DNA of 64,000 bases from Propionivibrio dicarboxylicus (GTDB lineage: Bacteria; Pseudomonadota; Gammaproteobacteria; Burkholderiales; Rhodocyclaceae), in NCBI GenBank assembly GCA_945902805.1, contig CAMDMZ010000013.1, positions 1 to 64,000 of the forward strand. Reading direction: 5' to 3'. Shown here piece by piece: positions 1 to 6,373 of the stretch. Each line of letters opens with the position of its first letter. The first letter of the stretch is position 1. The position numbers and the translations under genes were made by a program. Under the pieces are notes generated by a model, which did not search any database, was not told the origin of the DNA, and was given only the letters and a program-made list of their open reading frames with translations.

Positions 1-156
1 GACGAAATCGGGGAACGATAGCGAGACATAAAGCTTGCCGTCACGGACTGTCCATTGGGTCATCCCCACCGCTGAATCATGTGCCAGGAAGAGATCCAAT
101 TCTTCTTGAGAGAGTTTCGGTAACACCAGAATCTCCGGAGGTTGGTTAATCGTCAT
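1..156 (-). CDS. Probable pterin-4a-carbinolamine dehydratase (N-terminal part)
   Basis: The gene runs off the left edge; only the first 52 codons are present, starting from an ATG at 156. The visible protein has a helical start (LSQEELDLFLAHD), a tryptophan, a GKLY turn and then LSFPDFV. This fits the N-terminal half of the PCD/DCoH family, which dehydrates 4a-hydroxytetrahydrobiopterin and recycles the pterin cofactor of phenylalanine hydroxylase. The family's conserved histidine motif would lie outside the window, so the catalytic residues cannot be checked. No neighbouring phenylalanine hydroxylase is visible. The call rests on a short stretch and could be wrong. Confidence 0.5.
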   Translation of the reverse strand, partial: MTINQPPEILVLPKLSQEELDLFLAHDSAVGMTQWTVRDGKLYVSLSFPDFV

Positions 157-357
157 GGGTCGGATGATCGTCCTCGGATCGGATACCGACGGGAGTCAAT
201 GCTATCAGCGGCACAGAGTTCAGGGAATACGCTGGCATCATCCCGTACGAGGGCTGTCGGCCATGACCGGCCCCTCAGAATTTTCTTCGATTGCGGCCAT
301 TGGTCTGCATACTTACTCGAAATCGATTGTTGCCAGGCGGCTACGGTCACCCGAGCA

Positions 358-1311
358 TCAGCTGGTGCGGGCCACATCGCGGGCCGCATCGGCCGCTGCG
401 ATACCGTCAAGATCATCCCAATAGGGGACGGGACCAAACCGCCGCAGCATGTGTTCGATGAATATCCTGGTCTTTTTCGGCATCAGGCGCCGGCTTGGGT
501 AAACCGCATTGATGGGATAGGCGGGCGGTATATAGGTGGGCAGCAGCCGAACGAGCCTACCTTCGTGCAGATCCTTCCATACATCCCACAGCGGACGCAG
601 CGCCAGACCCAGATCGGCGAAGATTGCCTCGCGCAGGGCATCGCAATTATTGGTTTCGAGGTTGCCGCTGACCTTTACGTTCACATCCTCTCCGTTCGGG
701 CCTGTGAATTCCCAATGGTCCTTGCCAGCAAACAGCAGGGCATTGTGCCCGGTTAGCTCCAGCGGCGTACGCGGCGCACCGAATCGGACAAGATATGAAG
801 GCGTGGCGACGACCACCCGACGGTCCAGACCGATCGACTTGGCGACGAGGCTCGAATCCTTCAACTCACCGATGCGTACCGCCAGGTCGTAACCTTGGTC
901 GATGATATCCACGAGACTGTCTGAGAGGTGCAGGGTGAGCTTGATTGCCGGATAGCGCGCCAAAAACTCCGCCACTAGCGGTGCAACATGCAAGCGACCA
1001 AACGCGGAAGGTACAGTGACCTTGAGGTTGCCCTTGGGCTCCTTGCTGCCACGCGTCACGAGTTCCTCACCCTCCTCCAGTTCGGCGAGGATACGCACGC
1101 AGTACTCGTAGTACTCCGCCCCCTGTTCGGTCAGGCTGAGCTGGCGCGTAGAGCGATTGAGCAGGCGCACCCCAAGCTGCTCCTCCAGACGTTGCAGTCG
1201 CTTGCTCGCCACCGCGAGCGAGATGCCGAGCTCACGCCCCGCCGCGCTGAGACTCCCTCCCTTTACCGCCTGGGTAAACACCATCAGGTCGGAGATACTC
1301 TCTATCAACAT
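358..1311 (-). CDS. LysR-family transcriptional regulator
   Basis: This 317-residue protein has the classic LysR layout. A winged helix-turn-helix occupies about residues 1-60 (SLSAAGRELGISLAVASKRLQRLEE), followed by a linker helix and a periplasmic-binding-like effector domain from about residue 90. The effector part (VTVPSAFGRLHVAPLVAEFLARYP, then HLSDSLVDIIDQGYDLAVRIG) matches the CrgA/AaeR-like branch that often responds to aromatic or quinone compounds. It is transcribed away from the YdhR-like gene at 1438, and the 126-bp gap between them is A+T rich and probably holds a shared operator. The C-terminus continues beyond the domain in an alanine-rich tail. The effector is unknown. Confidence 0.9.
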   Translation of the reverse strand: MLIESISDLMVFTQAVKGGSLSAAGRELGISLAVASKRLQRLEEQLGVRLLNRSTRQLSLTEQGAEYYEYCVRILAELEEGEELVTRGSKEPKGNLKVTVPSAFGRLHVAPLVAEFLARYPAIKLTLHLSDSLVDIIDQGYDLAVRIGELKDSSLVAKSIGLDRRVVVATPSYLVRFGAPRTPLELTGHNALLFAGKDHWEFTGPNGEDVNVKVSGNLETNNCDALREAIFADLGLALRPLWDVWKDLHEGRLVRLLPTYIPPAYPINAVYPSRRLMPKKTRIFIEHMLRRFGPVPYWDDLDGIAAADAARDVARTS

Positions 1312-1437
1312 ATTCTCAACATTTCAGAGATTCTCTATCAGTCACGAAGCGGATTATCAATCAGTTGAAGATAATAGAAAATATGGCTCGTTGAAGCAAG
1401 CCGCGTCGGCGATCAGCGCCCAACCAAGGAGCCCACC

Positions 1438-1758
1438 ATGACCCAACTAAGCCGTGTTTTTCTTTATGCCGAGTTCCAAGTGTCCGTGCCTTTCAGCGAG
1501 GGCGTTTGGCGGGAGGCCAATCCCGCCATGCATACCGTGCCGGGGCTGCGCAGCAAAACGTGGTTGAGTGGCATCAACACAAACTCCGTCGGTGGGTTCT
1601 ACGAGTTCGATTCCGTGCAGAACGCCCGGGCCTATGCCACAGGTATGCTTTCCGACTTCGCCAAGGCCGCGAATGCCAGCCTCACTGTCAAGTTGTTCGA
1701 TGGCGACGTGGTGGCAGAGGCGAGCAAGGGCATGGGTTCGCCCTACTTTGCTAACTAA
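1438..1758 (+). CDS. YdhR-like putative monooxygenase
   Basis: This 106-residue protein resembles the YdhR family of small ferredoxin-like alpha+beta barrel proteins. The visible signature is a PGLRSKTWLSG strand followed by GGFYEFDSVQNARAYATG, as in YdhR where the corresponding segment reads PGF..KVW and GG.Y.F.....A..Y. The start is ATG with GGAG about 10 bases upstream. Family members are annotated as putative mono-oxygenases related to ABM proteins, but their substrates are not established. It is divergent from the LysR gene and is the obvious candidate target of that regulator. A role in oxidising or detoxifying a small aromatic compound is inference only. Confidence 0.7.
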   Translation: MTQLSRVFLYAEFQVSVPFSEGVWREANPAMHTVPGLRSKTWLSGINTNSVGGFYEFDSVQNARAYATGMLSDFAKAANASLTVKLFDGDVVAEASKGMGSPYFAN

Positions 1759-1795
1759 CTGCTGCCTCGGTTGAAATGGGCAACAAAAAAATAAT

Positions 1796-2557
1796 ATGAC
1801 TTTTGCCATGAAAGAAGAAATCAGCGCATCTAATCAGCCTGTCGAACTAATACCCGGAACACTTGCGGGGATTATTGACTGGCAGATCCTCGACCAGATC
1901 TGGCATGTCATCCAGCATTCAGGTGATTCAAGTTGGCATGTTTTAAATAATGATGCATCGCTACCGGGTTATAGCCGAGCCAATGTCGTCGATACCAGTA
2001 CTGGCCTCGCTTCTTCTCTGAATGCCCTCCACGACTACCTTCGACAGTCACATCCGCACAACTACTGCGGACTTGTTTTCACCGACTCATTCACAGACCC
2101 AACACTAATCCGTATCTTCGACCCGAAATTCATTACCTCGATGTGCAACATCTATGGCAATGCGCCAGCCCCAAGCTGGGTCATCTCGACCATGGATGCG
2201 GCACAGCTTGCCGCCCGTGATAAGGTTTCGTCAAAACTGCCAAATCATCGTTTAGGGAAACAGCTGCCCGCCGTCCCAAAGCATCCGCAGGTCGCCGATT
2301 CGCTTGATGCCAGAAGCATGGGGTGCCCGCTCCCGCTACTGCATACGGCCCGCTCGCTTCGCCGATTGGCAGTCGGAGAAATACTCGAAGTCGTTACTAT
2401 CGATCCGGGCGCGGTCAACGATATTGAAGTTTTATGTAAAAGCACAGGCGCAAAGCTTCTGGCCTTAGCCGAAGGGGAATACGGTTATTCGTACTATGTC
2501 GAGCGTGGTCTGGACAAGAAATCTTCGGGTTTAGCGCTAGCGCCGCCAATCGATTAA
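1796..2557 (+). CDS. Unknown N-terminal domain fused to TusA/SirA-like domain
   Basis: This is a 253-residue protein in two parts. Residues 1 to about 160 match no family I recognise; they carry an aromatic-rich stretch (IWHVIQHSGDSSWHVLNN) and a conserved-looking APSWVIST segment. Residues about 165-235 form a TusA-like domain: LDARSMGCPLPLLHTARSLRRL with the CPxP motif kept, then GEILEVVTIDPGAVNDIEVLCKSTGAKLL. In TusA the cysteine of CPxP carries a persulfide for tRNA thiolation or sulfur relay, so a sulfur or redox role is possible. ATG 1796 is used; ATG 1808 is an alternative, and neither has a strong ribosome-binding site. It follows the YdhR gene by 37 bases and may be cotranscribed. 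Confidence 0.6.
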   Translation: MTFAMKEEISASNQPVELIPGTLAGIIDWQILDQIWHVIQHSGDSSWHVLNNDASLPGYSRANVVDTSTGLASSLNALHDYLRQSHPHNYCGLVFTDSFTDPTLIRIFDPKFITSMCNIYGNAPAPSWVISTMDAAQLAARDKVSSKLPNHRLGKQLPAVPKHPQVADSLDARSMGCPLPLLHTARSLRRLAVGEILEVVTIDPGAVNDIEVLCKSTGAKLLALAEGEYGYSYYVERGLDKKSSGLALAPPID

Positions 2558-2719
2558 GCTAAACATTGAGCGGCCGCTTTACATGTCAGGCTACTTCCGT
2601 TTCAGGCTTGATACGGCTTCAGAGGCGCTCCGCGTGTGGGCCATGCCTCGCTTCACCGGCGAAGCCCAGCAGTATGGGGACGTGCCGGAGGCCCGCGCGC
2701 GAGCCGAGAATTACATCAG

Positions 2720-2981
2720 AACTACGCGTTTCGAAACGGGCGGGGTGCCTCTTAAGCTCGACAGTGCGCTCCGTCTGGCTGAGTCCCTCTTCACAGACCA
2801 ACGCCAGGACCCGCAAACTGACGAGATCGCAGCCCCGCAGCTTGCTGTCGATGGCAAGGTCGCGGACCGCATGGGCATTTTGGAGGTAAATGCGGATGGC
2901 CCAGATGTCCTTGGGCTTAAGGGGTGGCTTCTGGCCGACGAGCTTTCCTTTGTTCCAGGCTTCGCGTTTTTGATGGTCTCC
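2720..2981 (-). pseudogene. Decayed tyrosine recombinase fragment
   Basis: On the minus strand, 2978 to 2810 encodes WNKGKLVGQKPPLKPKDIWA, then a helix, then LAIDSKLRGCDLVSLRV. This is the N-terminal and early catalytic part of a common short tyrosine recombinase of about 210 residues. Compared with the family as I know it, about five residues are missing just before LAIDSKLRG. Downstream of VSLRV the family pattern fades and is only faintly traceable to about 2720. No catalytic HxxR or tyrosine region remains. The open frame extends to 3161 but its upstream part is unrelated. I read this as the relic of a mobile element that inserted between the TusA-like gene and the histidine kinase operon. 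Confidence 0.55.
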
Positions 2982-3133
2982 ACCTTTGACTCCTTGGTTA
3001 TTGATCGGAGTCATATTTTTCGACCATATCGCCAAGCCAATCGATCCCGACAAACTGTCTGAGACGTTGCTGAAATGGCTGCCCATACCTCGATCCTGAT
3101 CATTAGATATCGACGAGGCGCCGATGTGGTCGT

Positions 3134-4321
3134 TCATTGCGGGATCTCGATATGAAAGCATACGCCGCCCCCTGGCTGACTTTCACAGGTGATGCTACCA
3201 CCCATGCGATGGGTGATCAGGTTATAGACAAGATGCATCCCTAGCCCCATCCCGTTCTGGAGATCAGTGGTGAAGAAGGGATCGAAGACGCGGGCCAGCG
3301 TTTCCGGTGGCATCCCCGCGCCATCATCCCGGTAATCGACCCACAATCTTTTGGCATCTCGGGCGATGCGGATGTCGATGACACCCCGGTTCTGCCCTTT
3401 GAAGCCATGCCTTAGCGAGTTGCCGATCAGGTTAATGAAGACAGTGGCCCAGTCACCCGCATTGCTCTCGATTTCCAGACCGGCAGTGCAATCAATCTGC
3501 ACGGTGACCCGATCAGTATGCAGGCGGTCGCCGAGGCTACGGATCACGTCATCGAGACAGTCCTGCAAACGAACCGTGCATGTTTCTAATGACTTGCCTT
3601 GCACCGCGACTTGGCTGAATGAGTCGATCAAGTGCCCGATGCGTTGAAGGTTCTGGCGGATCAAATCGGTACTCGATCCGGCTACGTCCAGGTATTGCCT
3701 CAGGTCTGACTGAGTCATGCTGTGGGCGGCAAACTGTTTGGCAAGATCTCTGGACTGATCGTACAGGATGCCTGCGGCGAGGAGCCCGACACCAAGCGGG
3801 GTATTGATCTCATGTGCCACACCTGCCACCAGGATACCCAGCGAGGCCATCTTTTCCGCTTCGACGAGCTTCTTCTGTGTTTCCTTTAACTGAACATTGG
3901 TCGCCTGTAGCTTGAGATTGACTTGGGTAAGTTCGACTTGTGCCTGAGCGTAATCACGATTCAGATCCAGCACGGTGGTATTAAGACGCTCGAGACCTGC
4001 GATGTCGTATTCCGCTAGCAACCGCAAGTTTTTTCCTTCGCGCCATATTCGGGCGTGCAGCGTGCGTGTTTGTCCGGCGTAATCGCCAATGGTCAGTAGC
4101 CCGAGATGCACCAGTCCATCAGTGCTAGGCTGAGTACGCACAAGCGTGATGAAATCCGGCTGGATGAAGAAACGGTCGACGCGCGTATCCGCCGGTGAAG
4201 TGCCGGCGAAATTAGTCAGGCGTAGGAATCCGGCATTCGCATCGACTAATGCGCCGTGCTCATCCAGTGTTGCCGTAGCGATGCTGAGCAGCGGTTCCAG
4301 GTTGATCGGGGCACCGCTCAT
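3134..4321 (-). CDS. Sensor histidine kinase (soluble, PAS-like N-terminus)
   Basis: This 395-residue kinase has no membrane segment. Residues 1-115 look like a degenerate PAS domain (DEHGALVDANAGFLRLTNF), followed by a coiled coil at about 118-158. The H-box MASLGILVAGVAHEINTPLG puts the phosphorylated histidine at residue 170. The HATPase region has the N-box INLIGNSLRHG (N301), DDGAGMP near 332-338 and a GMGLGMHLVYNL G2 box. There is no receiver domain, so an external response regulator must exist, and none is adjacent. Its ATG overlaps the stop of the cobalamin-binding gene by four bases (ATGA), so the two are translationally coupled and probably form one sensory unit. Confidence 0.9.
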   Translation of the reverse strand: MSGAPINLEPLLSIATATLDEHGALVDANAGFLRLTNFAGTSPADTRVDRFFIQPDFITLVRTQPSTDGLVHLGLLTIGDYAGQTRTLHARIWREGKNLRLLAEYDIAGLERLNTTVLDLNRDYAQAQVELTQVNLKLQATNVQLKETQKKLVEAEKMASLGILVAGVAHEINTPLGVGLLAAGILYDQSRDLAKQFAAHSMTQSDLRQYLDVAGSSTDLIRQNLQRIGHLIDSFSQVAVQGKSLETCTVRLQDCLDDVIRSLGDRLHTDRVTVQIDCTAGLEIESNAGDWATVFINLIGNSLRHGFKGQNRGVIDIRIARDAKRLWVDYRDDGAGMPPETLARVFDPFFTTDLQNGMGLGMHLVYNLITHRMGGSITCESQPGGGVCFHIEIPQ

Positions 4322-5418
4322 GGGCCGTCATGCTTGCCAATGATGCGATGGGCGGAATCCACCGCTGCCTGTGCGTCGGCGCCTGAGGCATCGGCGCCCA
4401 CGGCTTCAACCAGCTGGGTGAAGCGGTTGATGGCGAGGCCGCCGACAATGATGGCCGGCCGGGCATGGCCGAGACACTCGACCAGTTCAGCGATCACCGC
4501 TTTCACAACCCGAAACTGCTGCGGAAAGGACACCGATAGACCCACTAGGTCGGGCTTCCAATCGGCTACTTGCTGCACCAGTGCTCGTGTCGGCACATTG
4601 GCGCCGAGATACTGAACGTCCCAACCGCTGAGCAGAAAGGCGTCGGCCACCATGCGCAAGCCGACGGCATGATTGTTACCTTCTACGCAGGCCAGCAGCA
4701 CCCGCTTGTCGATGGGTGAAATGGGGGGCGAACGCAGCAGGGCGACTGTCATCACCGACTGCACGATGGCCGTCGCCATGTGTTCTTGCGCCACGGTGAT
4801 TTGGTTGTTCTGCCATTTGTCTCCGATGTTGTAGAGCGCAGGTTGGATGACATGCAACTCGACTTCGATCAGGCTGCGGCCTTCGTCAAGGCATTCGCTT
4901 ACGATGGAGAGGGCGTCTCGCTGGTTGCCGACGAGAAGCGCCATCTCGAAGCGTGGCGCCTCCGGCCATGCTTCGGGCGGCGTAGGCAGAACCGGTGGCG
5001 CGTTGTACGATTCGACAAACTTGATCCGTGCCGCTTGAAGTGCCGCGACCACGACTGTGCCTTCGGCGGAGGCCATGGCTGCACCAAAATACTCGGCCAA
5101 CCAGTCGAGTGACTGCGCTAGATGCTCGGCGGGGATGTCGCGCGCGGTCAGTACGCTGCCCAACCAGCGCAGGTAGTCGACCATGGGTTGCAGTAGGCCG
5201 AACTCCAGTACCGGCCGCAGGAATTCAAGATGAAAGGCTAGGTCCTCGCGGCAAGCGTCCTGACCACGCGGGCCAAAGCGTTCATAGATGGAACCATGCG
5301 TCGCGTAGAAACGAGCGGTCACGGTATTGATCGCCTCGGTCTGCACGCTCTGGAAGTGCAGCAGTCCGTTCGCGTCCAGAGTTTTCAGATCCTTATTCAA
5401 AGCCTGTTCCTGTATCAA
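4318..5418 (-). CDS. Cobalamin-binding sensor protein with helical N-terminal domain
   Basis: This 366-residue protein has an alpha-helical N-terminal domain (about 25-135, with C56REDLAFHLEFL) and a B12-binding module from about 155. The helical cap contains W202 followed nine residues later by E212-H213, the W-x9-EH motif used by CarH-type adenosylcobalamin photoreceptors. The Rossmann part has EGNNHAVG with H250 as the likely lower axial ligand, and VGGLAIN near the C-terminus. There is no methyltransferase or mutase domain, so a sensory role is likely. It is sandwiched with 4-bp overlaps between an ABM-type monooxygenase and a histidine kinase. Light or cobalamin sensing is inference; a heme-binding (SCHIC-like) use of the fold is an alternative. 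Confidence 0.8.
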   Translation of the reverse strand: MIQEQALNKDLKTLDANGLLHFQSVQTEAINTVTARFYATHGSIYERFGPRGQDACREDLAFHLEFLRPVLEFGLLQPMVDYLRWLGSVLTARDIPAEHLAQSLDWLAEYFGAAMASAEGTVVVAALQAARIKFVESYNAPPVLPTPPEAWPEAPRFEMALLVGNQRDALSIVSECLDEGRSLIEVELHVIQPALYNIGDKWQNNQITVAQEHMATAIVQSVMTVALLRSPPISPIDKRVLLACVEGNNHAVGLRMVADAFLLSGWDVQYLGANVPTRALVQQVADWKPDLVGLSVSFPQQFRVVKAVIAELVECLGHARPAIIVGGLAINRFTQLVEAVGADASGADAQAAVDSAHRIIGKHDGP

Positions 5419-5750
5419 TTGGAAAACACTTCAAAAACCCGAATTTCAGTGCTCCCCGGCACCAGCTTAAGGCCTTTTGGAATGCCCTCATGTGATGCCT
5501 GATACTGATGTCCTTGATGCCATTTGTGATAGCTCTCTTCGTCCTGCCAGCGTGTTACCAACCAAATCTCTGCAGGTTCGCCCATCGGGTTCATGACTTC
5601 CATGCCCAGAAAACCCGGGGCATCATCGACCAGATGTGGTCGTTGCTGAAAGGCAGCTCGAACCTCATCGGCCATGTTGTTTGCAACCGTGAAGCGGCTC
5701 AAGACGACAATCGCACCGGGATGCAATGAACCTGCTACGCGTCCTTTCAT
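5415..5750 (-). CDS. Antibiotic-biosynthesis-type (heme-degrading-like) monooxygenase
   Basis: This 111-residue protein belongs to the dimeric ferredoxin-like ABM family. The visible pattern is VVLSRFTVANNMADEVRAAF, then HLVDDAPGFLGMEVMNP, then IWLVTRWQDEESYHKWH, which is close to the heme-degrading HmoA/IsdG branch. In that branch a conserved tryptophan and histidine shape the active site; W and H are both present in the YHKWHQGHQY segment. The stop codon overlaps the ATG of the cobalamin-binding gene, making this the first gene of a three-gene operon with the histidine kinase. The protein could process the tetrapyrrole ligand of the sensor or act on a quinone; the substrate is not shown by the sequence. 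Confidence 0.75.
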   Translation of the reverse strand: MKGRVAGSLHPGAIVVLSRFTVANNMADEVRAAFQQRPHLVDDAPGFLGMEVMNPMGEPAEIWLVTRWQDEESYHKWHQGHQYQASHEGIPKGLKLVPGSTEIRVFEVFSN

Positions 5751-6373
5751 TACCCCCTCCCTCCCTCTTGGCCTGCCTAAAACCTATCGTCCGAACCATT
5801 TTCTGGAGCCAAGATATCACTAAAGTAATATGCCTGGTACTGAATTCCTCAATCACGTTGATCCGAGGAGAGTCACTCTGGTGCTCTGTAATTGGCAACA
5901 CGGTGTCGTCAATGTCGCCTGTCGCGATTTCCCGAGAGGCGAAAATTTGATCAATTGCGAAAGCTCAGATGGAACCAATCATTGGATTCAGTATGTCGGT
6001 TCGAGGCTGACACCTGTGCGCAGAGCACTCTACCCCCAATGTCGAGTGCCGCCGTTCAGGCGAAAGTATCATTGACGCATAGCGCACGGCAGCATTTCAT
6101 TCTCGAGGGCTCCCAGCCAAGGTCGGCTTCCATTTTCCCCGATTGTCTGCAATGGGTCGGATCCGGCTGGAACCTGAAGTGCCAAGCGGTGATTGGCCGT
6201 CCTCAGCGACTGAACGGCAGGTGATAGGTGATCAACACATTGCAGCCGCCCGCCGGGCACACGCTGAACGGCTCCAAAGGCTGACGAGCACTCACAGGCC
6301 GTCCGGTAGGTTTCAGTAAAACGGTTCTGGATGACCGCTCAAGAGGAAAAGCTATCGGACAGCCTGCTGTCGC
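5751..6373. other. Gene-poor interval upstream of the cobalamin-sensor operon
   Basis: No convincing gene is seen in this 623-bp stretch. Short open frames lack family patterns and codon bias. It must contain the promoter of the leftward operon near 5751-5850. Its right half (6145-6196) carries a copy of a degenerate 52-bp repeat that recurs at 12811-12862. The remainder looks like eroded sequence. Confidence 0.6.
6145..6196 (+). repeat. Degenerate dispersed 52-bp repeat, copy A
   Basis: This block, from GTCTGCAATGGGTCGG to the GATTG at its end, aligns without gaps to 12811-12862 at about 40 of 52 positions, including the shared run CCTGAAGTG. Both copies lie in long non-coding intervals that flank large hybrid histidine kinase genes. 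Confidence 0.45.

Noticed and set aside
142-756. 204-codon open frame on the plus strand
   Set aside because: It lies opposite the LysR gene and pterin dehydratase start and shows no family pattern.
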